The notes below the pieces were generated by a model that was given only the letters and a program-made list of their open reading frames with translations, was not told the DNA's origin and ran no database searches. From Clostridiales bacterium UBA4039 (GTDB lineage Bacteria; Bacillota; Clostridia; Lachnospirales; Vallitaleaceae), in NCBI GenBank assembly GCA_002382805.1, contig DGAD01000008.1, positions 62,001-126,000 on the forward strand: DNA of 64,000 nt, in the 5' to 3' direction. Shown piece by piece: positions 8,751 to 17,979 of the stretch. Every line of letters begins with the position of its first letter. Position 1 is the first letter of the stretch. The translations under genes and the position numbers were made by a program.

Positions 8751-8780
8751 TAAAAAGGCTGTAGATTTTCATCTACAGCC
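8751..8780 (-). terminator. Terminator of rny
   Basis: A perfect 10-bp stem GGCTGTAGAT / ATCTACAGCC with a 4-base loop (8757-8780) is followed on the minus strand by a T run. It lies 30 bp after the rny stop, ending the rny transcript before the purB promoter. Confidence 0.9.
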
Positions 8781-8810
8781 CTAATTTCATCATTCATTGT
8801 ATATAAGATA

Positions 8811-10379
8811 TTATTTCGCATATTCAATCGAACGCGTTTCTCTTATAACATTTACTTTGATTTGTCCTGGATATTCCAGTTGTCCTTCAATTTCTTTAGC
8901 AACATCCCTAGATAATATTACCATATCATCATCACTGACTTGATCTGGTATTACCATCACTCTGATTTCTCTACCCGCTTGGATCGCAAAAGATTTTTCT
9001 ACCCCTTTGAAATTATCTGCTATTTCTTCAAGTTGTTCTAAACGATTAATATATAATTCAAGTGTTTCTCGTCGTGCACCTGGTCTAGCCGCACTAATGG
9101 TATCCGCTGCCTGTACAATAACAGCAATTAAAGATTCGGGTTCCACATCTCCGTGATGTGCTTCAACAGCATTGATAATAATTGGGCTCTCTTTATATTT
9201 CTTACAAAGATTGGCTCCAATTGTTATATGCGAACCTTCGACTTCATGGTCTACAGCTTTTCCGATATCATGAAGTAATCCTGCTCTTTTTGCTACACGT
9301 ACATCAATTCCGATCTCTCCGGCAATAATCCCAGCCAATTGTGAAACTTCAATAGAATGTTTAAGTACATTTTGTCCATAACTCGTTCTATACTTCATTT
9401 TACCCAATAACTTGACTAATTCCGGATGAACACCATGAACGCCCGCATCAAAGGTTGCATTTTCCCCTTCTTCACGGATGATGTTCTCAACTTCACGTTT
9501 TGCTTTTTCAACCATTTCTTCGATTCTTGCCGGATGAATTCGACCATCCACAATCAATTTTTCTAGTGCCACTCGAGCTATTTCACGACGGATTGGATCA
9601 AATCCAGATAAAATTACAGCCTCTGGAGTATCATCTATAATTAGATCAATACCTGTTAGAGTTTCCAAAGTACGTATATTACGTCCTTCTCTACCGATAA
9701 TTCTTCCTTTCATCTCATCGTTCGGCAAACTTACAACAGACACTGTTGATTCTGCCACATGATCAGCAGCACATCGCTGAATAGCATGGGCTAACAAATG
9801 TCTTGCATTTTTGTCGATTTCTTCTTTGGCTCTTGCTTCATTTTCCTTGATTAATACAGCAGTTTCATGTTTTACATCTTCTTCTACAGATTTCAATAGG
9901 TATTCTTTCGCTTGATCGAGGGTGAGACCGGAAATTTTTTCCAGCTCAGATAGGTGTTGTTGCTTGATTACTTCCACACGTTCTTTTTCTTTCTTAAGTG
10001 CATTATCTCTGTCACTAAGTGATTGTTCGCGTTTTTCAAACGTTTCACTTTTTCTATCCAAAGTTTCTTCTTTTTGAAGAACTCTTTTTTCAAGACGTTG
10101 CAACTCATTACGTCGTTCCTTAACTTCTTTGTCTAAATCACTTTTGATTTTATATATTTCTTCTTTGACTTCTAGCTTTGCTTCACGTTTAATGCCTTCT
10201 GCATCTTTAATTGCATCATCAACTATTCGACGTGCTTTTGCTTCTGCACTTCCATATTGGGCTTCTGCAACTCGCTTACGATAGTTAACTCCAAGCATGA
10301 ACGCAACAACAGCTATTGCAACAAATACTAAACCAATTGCTACGACAACGAAAATTGGAATTTGAATCATGCGTAACAC
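8811..10379 (-). CDS. rny: Ribonuclease Y
   Basis: RNase Y is the membrane-anchored endonuclease that starts decay of most mRNAs in many Firmicutes. The order is: one N-terminal membrane helix (about residues 9-30), a long charged coiled coil (about 40-195), a KH RNA-binding domain with [16 protein letters not shown] at 226-241, and an HD domain with the HD pair at 370-371 ([12 protein letters not shown]). The 522-residue length is standard. GAGGAGGTGTTACGC precedes the ATG. It has its own promoter, overlapping the recX stop codon. No spoVS gene follows it. Confidence 0.97.
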   Translation of the reverse strand: MLRMIQIPIFVVVAIGLVFVAIAVVAFMLGVNYRKRVAEAQYGSAEAKARRIVDDAIKDAEGIKREAKLEVKEEIYKIKSDLDKEVKERRNELQRLEKRVLQKEETLDRKSETFEKREQSLSDRDNALKKEKERVEVIKQQHLSELEKISGLTLDQAKEYLLKSVEEDVKHETAVLIKENEARAKEEIDKNARHLLAHAIQRCAADHVAESTVSVVSLPNDEMKGRIIGREGRNIRTLETLTGIDLIIDDTPEAVILSGFDPIRREIARVALEKLIVDGRIHPARIEEMVEKAKREVENIIREEGENATFDAGVHGVHPELVKLLGKMKYRTSYGQNVLKHSIEVSQLAGIIAGEIGIDVRVAKRAGLLHDIGKAVDHEVEGSHITIGANLCKKYKESPIIINAVEAHHGDVEPESLIAVIVQAADTISAARPGARRETLELYINRLEQLEEIADNFKGVEKSFAIQAGREIRVMVIPDQVSDDDMVILSRDVAKEIEGQLEYPGQIKVNVIRETRSIEYAK

Positions 10380-10408
10380 CTCCTCTATATGTAATTGTCA
10401 TAGTCCAT

Positions 10409-10425
10409 GTTGTACTAACTACAAC
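10409..10425 (-). promoter_or_regulatory. Inverted repeat in the rny leader
   Basis: GTTGTA-N5-TACAAC forms a 6-bp stem shortly downstream of the rny -10 box, near the expected transcript start. It could be an operator or a 5'-end hairpin affecting rny mRNA stability. The repeat is seen directly; function is unknown. Confidence 0.3.
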
Positions 10426-10431
10426 AAATAA

Positions 10432-10460
10432 ATTCTATATCTTTTTGGAGATATTGTCAA
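10432..10460 (-). promoter_or_regulatory. rny promoter
   Basis: Consensus -35 TTGACA (10460-10455) and -10 TAGAAT (10437-10432) with a 17-bp spacer on the minus strand. The TGA inside TTGACA is the recX stop codon (10459-10457). Confidence 0.8.
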
Positions 10461-11095
10461 GTTTTACTGATGGTTTCATGAAAGCTTTCATATGCTTTTA
10501 GACAAATATCCATAGAATATCCTTTGCGACTTAAAAAAGCCAGCGCTTTTTGCTTTAACATTTTTTCATCCATCTTAAACTGCTTTAAAAAAAACTTTTT
10601 ATTCAAAAGGTTCGTTGCACTTGCAAATTCATCATCCCATGTCACATTTTCTTGAAGTATATGTTGTATCTCATCCTTTGAAAACCCTTTTTTTTGTAAG
10701 TTTGCCTGAATCTCCATACGACTTTTATACGATTTATATCCATTGACCCTTCGCTTGATCAGTTGCGGATCATCAATAATTTTTTTTTCTAGAAACGGTT
10801 CAAGAATTTTATCAATATGATGAAGGACATATCCTTCCCGAAGTAATTTGTCTTGTAGTTGCTTTCTTGGATAATCTTGTCTTCCCAACAAATACATAAT
10901 TCTCTTTTTGCCTCGATCAATCACATGCTTATTTAATAGCATATATTCATCATCCGTAAGGGCATATCCTTGTTCAAGCATTTTAAATCGCTGTTTTTTC
11001 AAATCTCCACTATAAAGAAATAGATGGTATTCACCATCTATTTCAATTTTTATTTTTTTTTCACTTCGATCAATTTTACTAATTTGATGTGTCAT
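10457..11095 (-). CDS. recX: Regulatory protein RecX
   Basis: RecX binds RecA filaments and limits recombinase activity. The protein is 212 residues of helical three-helix repeats typical of RecX, including YLLGRQDYPRKQLQDKL (repeat 1) and KSRMEIQANLQKKGFSKDEI (repeat 2), then SRKGYSMDI near the end. The start lies 3 bp after the recA stop, so recA and recX are co-transcribed, as is common. The call rests on repeat pattern plus position after recA. Confidence 0.9.
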   Translation of the reverse strand: MTHQISKIDRSEKKIKIEIDGEYHLFLYSGDLKKQRFKMLEQGYALTDDEYMLLNKHVIDRGKKRIMYLLGRQDYPRKQLQDKLLREGYVLHHIDKILEPFLEKKIIDDPQLIKRRVNGYKSYKSRMEIQANLQKKGFSKDEIQHILQENVTWDDEFASATNLLNKKFFLKQFKMDEKMLKQKALAFLSRKGYSMDICLKAYESFHETISKT

Positions 11096-11098
11096 GAA

Positions 11099-12151
11099 TT
11101 ATTTATCCTTTGATTTATCCTTGGCTTTTTTTGTGTCTTCAGTTTCGACAACTTCATCTGTCGGTAGTTCATAATGCTTACGTACAAGCGTTTCTATTTC
11201 TAAAGCTAATTCCGGATTGTTTTTTAAATACTCTTTTGAGTTTTCCCGACCTTGACCAATACGAATATCATTATATGAATACCATGCACCACTTTTTTTG
11301 ACAATGTCAACTTCTGCAGCTAAGTCAAGTATGTCACCTTCACGAGAAATTCCTTGACCAAACATAATATCAAACTCTGCCAGTTTAAATGGCGGTGCAA
11401 TTTTATTTTTAACAACTTTTATACGTGTTCTGTTCCCAACCATTTCATTGTTTTGCTTTAACGTCTCTATTCTACGGACATCTAATCGAACAGACGAATA
11501 AAACTTCAATGCACGTCCCCCCGTCGTTGTCTCAGGGCTTCCAAACATTACTCCAACTTTTTCACGTAGCTGGTTGATAAAAATAACGATACAATGGGAT
11601 TTGTTAATGATTCCTGTAAGTTTTCTCAAGGCTTGACTCATCAATCGTGCTTGTAGCCCCATATGCGAATCTCCCATATCCCCTTCAATCTCTGCTCGAG
11701 GAACCAACGCTGCAACGGAGTCCACAACAACAATATCAATAGCCCCCGAACGCACCATCGTTTCAGTGATTTCAAGCGCCTGTTCACCATTATCCGGTTG
11801 TGAAATATATAAATTATCAATATCAACGCCGATTTTTCTTGCATATTGTGGGTCAAGAGCATGCTCGGCATCCACAAATCCTGCAACGCCTCCACGCTTT
11901 TGAACTTCTGCCAGCATATGTAACGCCACTGTTGTTTTACCACTGGACTCCGGTCCATAAATTTCAATAATACGTCCTTTTGGAACGCCACCTGCACCTA
12001 GAGCAATATCTAAACTTAAGGCTCCTGTTGGAACGGTATCAATGTTTCGTCCGCTATCATGCTCACCCAGCTTCATTACGGCACCTTTACCATATGCTCT
12101 TTCGATTTGACTAATTGCTGCATCCAATGCTTTTTGTTTATCAGTATTCAT
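11099..12151 (-). CDS. recA: Recombinase A
   Basis: RecA forms the ATP-dependent filament for homologous recombination and SOS induction. Walker A GPESSGKT is at about residues 66-73, and the DNA-binding loop regions ([22 protein letters not shown] split across L1, and [13 protein letters not shown] in L2) are intact. The usual start [10 protein letters not shown] at 12151 gives 350 residues. An in-frame TTG at 12184 would extend it but lacks a ribosome site. The apparent GAAAGGGGG site lies 22 nt from the ATG with a GC hairpin in between. A LexA box overlaps the promoter start region, so SOS control is expected. Confidence 0.97.
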   Translation of the reverse strand: MNTDKQKALDAAISQIERAYGKGAVMKLGEHDSGRNIDTVPTGALSLDIALGAGGVPKGRIIEIYGPESSGKTTVALHMLAEVQKRGGVAGFVDAEHALDPQYARKIGVDIDNLYISQPDNGEQALEITETMVRSGAIDIVVVDSVAALVPRAEIEGDMGDSHMGLQARLMSQALRKLTGIINKSHCIVIFINQLREKVGVMFGSPETTTGGRALKFYSSVRLDVRRIETLKQNNEMVGNRTRIKVVKNKIAPPFKLAEFDIMFGQGISREGDILDLAAEVDIVKKSGAWYSYNDIRIGQGRENSKEYLKNNPELALEIETLVRKHYELPTDEVVETEDTKKAKDKSKDK

Positions 12152-12157
12152 GTAGTT

Positions 12158-12182
12158 CCCGGATAACCGGGTACCCCCTTTC
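12158..12182 (-). promoter_or_regulatory. recA ribosome binding site separated from the start by a hairpin
   Basis: The strong Shine-Dalgarno GAAAGGGGG (12182-12174) lies 22 nt from the recA ATG, too far for normal initiation. The hairpin CCCGG-TTAT-CCGGG (12171-12158) fills 14 nt of that gap; folding it leaves 8 nt, an ideal spacing. Confidence 0.5.
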
Positions 12183-12197
12183 AAATTCTCACGCTAC

Positions 12198-12209
12198 GAA
12201 CATTTGTTC
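12198..12209 (-). promoter_or_regulatory. LexA (DinR-type) operator of recA
   Basis: GAACATTTGTTC is a perfect match to the Gram-positive SOS box core GAAC-N4-GTTC. It lies 8 bp downstream of the -10 box, over the expected transcription start, which is a blocking position. Confidence 0.88.
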
Positions 12210-12217
12210 TATAAAGT

Positions 12218-12246
12218 ATTATAGCATACCTTTTCAAGGGAAACAA
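12218..12246 (-). promoter_or_regulatory. recA promoter
   Basis: Minus-strand TTGTTT (12246-12241), 17-bp spacer, TATAAT (12223-12218), followed by the LexA box. It lies in the 136-bp gap after cinA, giving recA-recX an SOS-regulated promoter of their own. Confidence 0.8.
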
Positions 12247-12287
12247 GCACAAAATTCCTATTTTAGACTAGGGCTTAAGACGGATAA

Positions 12288-13517
12288 TTATTTAAGAATA
12301 TGCCACAAATCAATTAACGCAGATTTTGCACTTTCTTCCCGAACTTTTTGACGCGTTCCCATAAAGTTATATTGTTTTACAGTGATTTTTTCTGGTGTTT
12401 TTATACCAATATATACCAAGCCTACAGGTTTTTCGGGCGTTGCGCCATCTGGTCCTGCTATTCCAGTAATACTGATAGCGTAATCAGTATTTAATGCCTC
12501 TGACACGCCTCTAGCCATCGATTCAGCCACTTCTTTACTTACAGCGCCAAATGTATCAATTAGCTCTTTTCCCACCTTTAATCGTTGAATTTTACTCGCA
12601 TTCGAGTAACTGATAACCCCTTCTTTAAACACTTGAGATGACCCGGGGATAGAAACGATATAATCGGATAGAAGTCCGCCTGTACATGATTCAGCAACCG
12701 AAAGCGTCTGTCTGTTTGCCGATAATTTGTCTAAAAGAACTTCCACGAGTTCTTGGCTGTCTTTTGTATAAATATATTCACCTAATCGTCGATATATTTC
12801 TTCGCATAGAGGAGAAATCGCTTGTACGTTTTCTTCTGGAGTATCTTCTATTGATGTTATTTTGATATGCACTTCGCGTAATTTGGCATATGGCGCAACA
12901 ATCAAACGCTCGGTTGAGCACATCAAATCATCAAGGATAGTCACTGCTTTACTTTCGCCTATGTTGACTAAACGTAACGTCACTGTTTGAATGCTTTTAT
13001 CTATATTTTTTTGCATTCGACTAAGTACACAATGTTCAAGCATGGGTTTTAACTCACCTTGCGGACCGGGTAGCAAAAAAATGTGAATATCTTGATGATT
13101 ATAATACACCCCCGGTGCTGTCCCATTACCGTTTTTTAACGATTCTCCGCCTTGAATCATAAGCGCTTGCTTATAGTTATTCTGCGTAGGTTTTTGATTT
13201 CTCCCTTGGAACCACGCATCAATCTCTGCTCGCATCTGTACATCTTCATAAAGAGGCTTGTTTAAGTATTTTGCTACGGCTTCTTTTGTCAAGTCATCTT
13301 TTGTCGGTCCTAAGCCACCACACAACACAATACATTTACTCCGTTTACATGCTCGGTCTAGTTGTTCAATAATATCTTGCTCAATATCTCCAACGACAGA
13401 ATGAAACCGACAAAATATACCAATAGTTGAAAGCTGATTGCTTATATATGCTGCGTTGGAGTTAATGACGTCTCCAGATAATACTTCTTCACCTACTGCA
13501 ATGATCTCTCCTAGCAT
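12288..13517 (-). CDS. cinA: CinA family protein, nicotinamide-nucleotide amidase
   Basis: The N-terminal MoCF-biosynthesis-like domain (about residues 1-170) carries GEEVLSGDVINSNAAYIS and CGGLGPTKDDLTKEAV. The C-terminal CinA domain (about 255-409) has SVAESCTGGLLSDYI and SITGIAGPDGATPEKPVG and deamidates NMN to NaMN. CinA proteins are also linked to competence and recombination because the gene often precedes recA, as here. The 409-residue length is normal. AAGGAGTGATGGA precedes the ATG, 11 bp after pgsA. Confidence 0.94.
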   Translation of the reverse strand: MLGEIIAVGEEVLSGDVINSNAAYISNQLSTIGIFCRFHSVVGDIEQDIIEQLDRACKRSKCIVLCGGLGPTKDDLTKEAVAKYLNKPLYEDVQMRAEIDAWFQGRNQKPTQNNYKQALMIQGGESLKNGNGTAPGVYYNHQDIHIFLLPGPQGELKPMLEHCVLSRMQKNIDKSIQTVTLRLVNIGESKAVTILDDLMCSTERLIVAPYAKLREVHIKITSIEDTPEENVQAISPLCEEIYRRLGEYIYTKDSQELVEVLLDKLSANRQTLSVAESCTGGLLSDYIVSIPGSSQVFKEGVISYSNASKIQRLKVGKELIDTFGAVSKEVAESMARGVSEALNTDYAISITGIAGPDGATPEKPVGLVYIGIKTPEKITVKQYNFMGTRQKVREESAKSALIDLWHILK

Positions 13518-13528
13518 TCCATCACTCC

Positions 13529-14062
13529 TTATTCATGAAATATGCTGATGTTTTTTATAATATAATCTAATGCTGACACAATGGTAAAAATGGTTGCAAA
13601 AACAACAAGAATCCATTCAATCCCATCGATCATCTTACCCTCAAAGTTAAATAATAGTACAATAATCATAATCATGGTTGAAAACGTTTTGATTTTCCCC
13701 CAAATACTTGCAGCAATAACTTTCTTATCTAGTGCAGCAACTAAGCGAAATCCACTAATAATAAATTCACGGCTGACAATAATGATGACTACAATAGCCG
13801 ACAGGCGACCAACTTCAACAAAATAAATCAATGCAGCTGTCACAAGTAATTTATCCGCTAAAGGATCCATAAATTTCCCAAAATTGGTTACTAAATTACG
13901 ACTTCTAGCTATATAGCCATCTAAAAAATCTGTTAGCGATGCAACTATGAAAATAATTGCAGCAACATAATTCGACGTTTGCGAGGTGCCAAAATATAAA
14001 ACCAGTAGAAAAAAAGGAATCATAAATACACGTAAAAGCGTTAGTTTATTTGCTAGATTCAT
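13529..14062 (-). CDS. pgsA: CDP-diacylglycerol-glycerol-3-phosphate 3-phosphatidyltransferase
   Basis: PgsA makes phosphatidylglycerol phosphate in the membrane. The CDP-alcohol phosphotransferase signature D-G-x2-A-R-x8-G-x3-D-x3-D is visible as DFLDGYIARSRNLVTNFG followed by KFMDPLADK (about residues 45-71). Several hydrophobic helices follow. The 177-residue length is typical. The ATG overlaps the rimO stop as ATGA, with GGAGAGATTGT as ribosome site. The rimO-pgsA-cinA order is common in Firmicutes. Confidence 0.95.
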   Translation of the reverse strand: MNLANKLTLLRVFMIPFFLLVLYFGTSQTSNYVAAIIFIVASLTDFLDGYIARSRNLVTNFGKFMDPLADKLLVTAALIYFVEVGRLSAIVVIIIVSREFIISGFRLVAALDKKVIAASIWGKIKTFSTMIMIIVLLFNFEGKMIDGIEWILVVFATIFTIVSALDYIIKNISIFHE

Positions 14063-15393
14063 ACAATCTCTCCAATCAAATCATACTCGTTGGCATGAAC
14101 TATTTTCACGTTGACATATGCACCCGATAAGAGTGGATCATCACTTTCAAAGAAAACGTAACCATCCACATCCGGGGTATCTTTATAGGAACGTCCAATA
14201 TATACGCTGTCTTTAGGTACATATCCGTCAACCATAACTTCTAATGTTTTCCCAATCATTTTTCCATTTTTATTTTTTGATATTTCTTGTTGTAGAAGCA
14301 TGATTTTATCTTTTCGCTGTATACTAATGGATTCATCGACTTGATTTTCCATATGATATGCTGGCGTTCCTTCTTCCCTGGAATATGTAAAGACACCTAC
14401 ACGATCAAGCTGCGTTGTTTCAACAAACGTATATAAATCTGAAAATGGTTCCTCTGTCTCCCCTGGAAATCCAACAATAAATGTCGTCCGAATACAAATA
14501 TCCGGAATTTGATCTCTTAAGCGAGCAATCAAATGACGTATGGATTCTTGACGACTTTTTCTTGCCATATGTTTTAGAATCGTATCATTAACATGCTGTA
14601 ATGGCATATCAATATAGTGCAAAAGTTTAGGCTGACTTTTCATCAGTGTAATTAATTCTTCAGTAACATCTTCTGGATATACATACAAAAGACGAATCCA
14701 GTGAACGTCTTCAATGGCCGCAATCTTTTCTATTAATTCAGTTAAGGCACGTTTGTTGTAAAGATCCACTCCATATTTTCCAACATCTTGTGCGACAAGA
14801 ATTATTTCTGTCTTTCCTTGCTCCACTAAATAGTGCACTTCTTCAATTAAGCTATCCATCGGACGGCTTCTAAATTTTCCACGTAGTTTTGGAATAATGC
14901 AATATGTACAGTGATTGTCACAACCTTCTGCAATTTTTAAGTATGCGTAATGCTTAGTCGTTTCTGTTGTTCGACGAATAAACGTCTCGGGCTCATTGTC
15001 AATCGAATCAAACCTTGCATATTTATTGCCTGCCAATGCTTGATTAACGGCTTCAAGGATTCGATCATAATTGGCTGCACCTAAGATGGCATCAATTTCC
15101 GGTATTTCTTCCATAACTTCTTCCTTGTACAGTTCTGTTAAGCATCCAACAACGATGAGCGCTTTTAATTGCCCTTCCTGTTTTAACTTGGCAAATTCAA
15201 TAATTGTATTGACACTTTCTTCTTTGGCATCATGGATAAAACTACATGTATTTATGATAATAATTTCTGCATTTTCCGGGTCCATCGAAAGGCCATAGCC
15301 TTCATGATTAAGCATTCCTAACATTACTTCTGAATCGACTAGATTTTTATCACAGCCAAGAGACTCAAAATAAATCAACTTCTTTTTTTCCAA
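14059..15393 (-). CDS. rimO: Ribosomal protein S12 methylthiotransferase
   Basis: RimO adds a methylthio group to an aspartate of ribosomal protein S12. The UPF0004 domain has cysteines at 14, 50 and 84; the radical SAM motif CDNHCTYC supplies C158, C162 and C165; a C-terminal TRAM domain (GKTLEVMVDGYVP...) follows. The start is a TTG at 15393, seven bases after a perfect GGAGG and giving MEKKKLIYFESLGC; the longer frame to 15423 overlaps folD. That makes 444 residues, normal for RimO. YFESLGCDKNLVDSE is typical of RimO rather than MiaB. Confidence 0.95.
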   Translation of the reverse strand: MEKKKLIYFESLGCDKNLVDSEVMLGMLNHEGYGLSMDPENAEIIIINTCSFIHDAKEESVNTIIEFAKLKQEGQLKALIVVGCLTELYKEEVMEEIPEIDAILGAANYDRILEAVNQALAGNKYARFDSIDNEPETFIRRTTETTKHYAYLKIAEGCDNHCTYCIIPKLRGKFRSRPMDSLIEEVHYLVEQGKTEIILVAQDVGKYGVDLYNKRALTELIEKIAAIEDVHWIRLLYVYPEDVTEELITLMKSQPKLLHYIDMPLQHVNDTILKHMARKSRQESIRHLIARLRDQIPDICIRTTFIVGFPGETEEPFSDLYTFVETTQLDRVGVFTYSREEGTPAYHMENQVDESISIQRKDKIMLLQQEISKNKNGKMIGKTLEVMVDGYVPKDSVYIGRSYKDTPDVDGYVFFESDDPLLSGAYVNVKIVHANEYDLIGEIV

Positions 15394-15406
15394 AATATTT
15401 CCTCCA

Positions 15407-16243
15407 CTATTCTGCTTCAGCACTTTGAACTACGTTTGACATAAGCATTGCAATTGTCATTGGACCAACACCACCTGGCACTGGCGTAATAAACGATGTA
15501 TGTGAAGCTACATTGTCATAATCTACATCTCCGCATAGGGTTCCATCTGCCAAGCGGTTCATTCCAACGTCAATCACGACAGCTCCTTCTTTTACATACT
15601 CTTCAGTAATCATTTGTGCTCGACCAATAGCTGCAATAAGAATATCTGCTTGCTTACATTCTTCTTTTAGATTTTTTGTCTTCGAGTGACAAATTGTCAC
15701 CGTACCATTTTCTCGAAGCAAAAGCATTGATATCGGTTTTCCTACAATGTTGCTTCGACCGACGACAACACATTTTTTCCCTTCGATGGAAACATTATAG
15801 CGTTTAAGTAACTCCATGATTCCATATGGTGTACAAGAAATAAAACCTTGATTTCCTGTACTTAAATTTCCCACACTTATAGGATGAAATCCATCCACAT
15901 CTTTTTTCGGGTCAATGGCCATAATAACTTTTTCTTCAGATATATGGGATGGCAAGGGTAATTGTACCAAAATACCATTAACATCCGAATTATTGTTCAA
16001 TTCATGAACTAGGTTTAACAATTCCTCTTCGGAGGTTTCATTAGGAAGTTCATATGCTAAAGACTTAATACCTATGTACTCACAGGCTCTTTTTTTACTT
16101 CGTACATATACATGTGACGCAGGGTCTTCTCCTAATATTACAACCGCTAGCGTTGGAGTTTTTCCTTTTTGTGATAATACAGCAACTCGTTCTTTTAGTT
16201 CATCTTTTATACGCTTTGACGTTGCTTTTCCATCTAATAACAT
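15407..16243 (-). CDS. folD: Bifunctional methylenetetrahydrofolate dehydrogenase / methenyltetrahydrofolate cyclohydrolase
   Basis: FolD interconverts methylene-, methenyl- and formyl-tetrahydrofolate using NADP(H). The catalytic YVRSKKRACEYIG region (Lys within YxxxK), the VNGILVQLPLPSH motif and the NAD(P)-binding VVGRSNIVGKPISMLL motif are present, with PVPGGVGPMTIAMLM at the C terminus. The 278-residue length is normal. It lies 26 bp after fhs, which makes its formyl-THF substrate, so the two form a one-carbon module. Confidence 0.97.
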   Translation of the reverse strand: MLLDGKATSKRIKDELKERVAVLSQKGKTPTLAVVILGEDPASHVYVRSKKRACEYIGIKSLAYELPNETSEEELLNLVHELNNNSDVNGILVQLPLPSHISEEKVIMAIDPKKDVDGFHPISVGNLSTGNQGFISCTPYGIMELLKRYNVSIEGKKCVVVGRSNIVGKPISMLLLRENGTVTICHSKTKNLKEECKQADILIAAIGRAQMITEEYVKEGAVVIDVGMNRLADGTLCGDVDYDNVASHTSFITPVPGGVGPMTIAMLMSNVVQSAEAE

Positions 16244-16269
16244 TATATTAACCTCGTACTTTCTAAATT

Positions 16270-17940
16270 TTAAAATAAACCTATGATTTCACCATCTTCA
16301 GTGACATCAATAGCCTGGGCAGCAGGGACTTTGGGTAATCCCGGCATCGTCATTACATTTCCAGTTATAACGACAATAAACTCTGCTCCTGCTGATACAT
16401 TGACTTCCCGTACATATATTTCAAAATCACAGGGACGTCCAAGTTTTTTGGGGTCATCCGAGAGAGAATATTGAGTTTTTGCAATACAAACCGGTAACTT
16501 TGCTAACCCCATTTTTTCGATTTTTCGAATCGATTGATTTGCTCCTGCACTATATGCAACTTGGCTTGCTCCATATATATTGGACGCAATGGTTTGAATT
16601 TTATCTTTAATGCTTGATTGCTCATCATAAAGCAGTTTAAAATCACTTTTTTTATTTTCTAGTGTGCGAATTAATGTTTTTGCAAGTTCCAGTCCACCTT
16701 TGCCTCCATGTTCCCACACATTTGCAACTGCAAACTCTGCTCCTAGTTTTTCACATCTATCTTTTACATATTGAATCTCTGACGCTGTGTCTGATACAAA
16801 TGCATTCAGTGTTACCACAACAGGAACTTGGTATTTTTTCATATTTTCGATATGTTTTTCCAAATTAACGATTCCTTGTTTTAATGCTTCTAAATTTTCT
16901 GCTGAAAGTTCTTTTTTATCTATGCCACCGTTGTATTTTAAGGCTCTTATCGTTGCCACCAAAACAATAGCATCCGGCTTTAAATTTCCTTTTCGACATT
17001 TGATATCTAAAAATTTTTCTGCCCCAAGATCTGCGCCAAATCCGGCTTCTGTAACAACAACATCTGAAAGTTTAAGGGCATATTTTGTTGCACGTAAGCT
17101 GTTGCATCCATGGGCAATGTTTGCAAATGGACCTCCATGCATAATACATGGTGTGTTTTCAAGTGTTTGCACTAAGTTAGGTTTTATAGCATCTTTTAAA
17201 AGCACCGCCATTGCACCTTCTGCCTTTAAATCATGTGCTGTAATCGGATCACGGTCATATGTATAACCAACAACGATTTGTCCTAACCGTTTTTTTAAGT
17301 CCATTAAATCTGAAGCCAAGCATAGGATTGCCATAACTTCAGAAGCTACGCTAATCATATAGCCGTCTTCACGTGGAACCCCTTGCATGCGCCCCCCAAG
17401 GCCAACCGTAATATGGCGAAGCGCTCGATCATTCATATCAACGACACGTTTCCATACAATTTGGCGTGGGTCAAGATTTAATGTGTTGCCATGTTGTAGG
17501 TGATTGTCAATCATTGCAGATAATAAATTGTGTGCAATACTTACTGCATGAATATCTCCAGTAAAGTGAAGGTTAATATCTTCCATAGGAACGACTTGCG
17601 CATATCCACCACCTGCCGCACCGCCTTTTACGCCCATACATGGGCCTAAAGAAGGTTCACGAAGAGCGATCATACTACGAACACCTAATTGTCCCAACGC
17701 TTCTCCCAACCCAACAGTAATTGTGGTCTTTCCTTCACCTGCCGGTGTAGGGTTAATCGCTGTGACAAGAACTAATTTTCCATCGGTATTATTTTTAACA
17801 CGATTCCATAAATCATCCGACAACTTCGCTTTATACTTTCCAAATAATTCGAGTTCGTCTTCTTCAATACCTAATTGTCGTGCCACTTGTGTAATGGGTT
17901 GAAGCGTTGCTTCTTTTGCAATTTGAATATCAGATTTCAT
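16270..17940 (-). CDS. fhs: Formate-tetrahydrofolate ligase
   Basis: Fhs condenses formate with tetrahydrofolate using ATP, the entry step of the methyl branch of the Wood-Ljungdahl pathway and a source of one-carbon units. The ATP-binding loop TPAGEGKTT is at residues 65-73. Other conserved blocks are [21 protein letters not shown] (just after residue 110) and the C-terminal [10 protein letters not shown]. The 556-residue length is normal. AGGAGGCCCT precedes the ATG. Paired with folD. Presence of fhs alone does not show acetogenesis. Confidence 0.97.
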   Translation of the reverse strand: MKSDIQIAKEATLQPITQVARQLGIEEDELELFGKYKAKLSDDLWNRVKNNTDGKLVLVTAINPTPAGEGKTTITVGLGEALGQLGVRSMIALREPSLGPCMGVKGGAAGGGYAQVVPMEDINLHFTGDIHAVSIAHNLLSAMIDNHLQHGNTLNLDPRQIVWKRVVDMNDRALRHITVGLGGRMQGVPREDGYMISVASEVMAILCLASDLMDLKKRLGQIVVGYTYDRDPITAHDLKAEGAMAVLLKDAIKPNLVQTLENTPCIMHGGPFANIAHGCNSLRATKYALKLSDVVVTEAGFGADLGAEKFLDIKCRKGNLKPDAIVLVATIRALKYNGGIDKKELSAENLEALKQGIVNLEKHIENMKKYQVPVVVTLNAFVSDTASEIQYVKDRCEKLGAEFAVANVWEHGGKGGLELAKTLIRTLENKKSDFKLLYDEQSSIKDKIQTIASNIYGASQVAYSAGANQSIRKIEKMGLAKLPVCIAKTQYSLSDDPKKLGRPCDFEIYVREVNVSAGAEFIVVITGNVMTMPGLPKVPAAQAIDVTEDGEIIGLF

Positions 17941-17979
17941 AGGGCCTCCTCATTTATATGGTCATTATATTCATTTTAT

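Noticed and set aside
16787..17266. A 159-codon plus-strand frame opposite fhs
   Set aside because: The opposite strand encodes a full-length, conserved Fhs; there is no promoter or ribosome site for the plus-strand frame.
17941..17979. A tetrahydrofolate riboswitch before fhs
   Set aside because: The gap is only 39 bp, too short for any known THF riboswitch.
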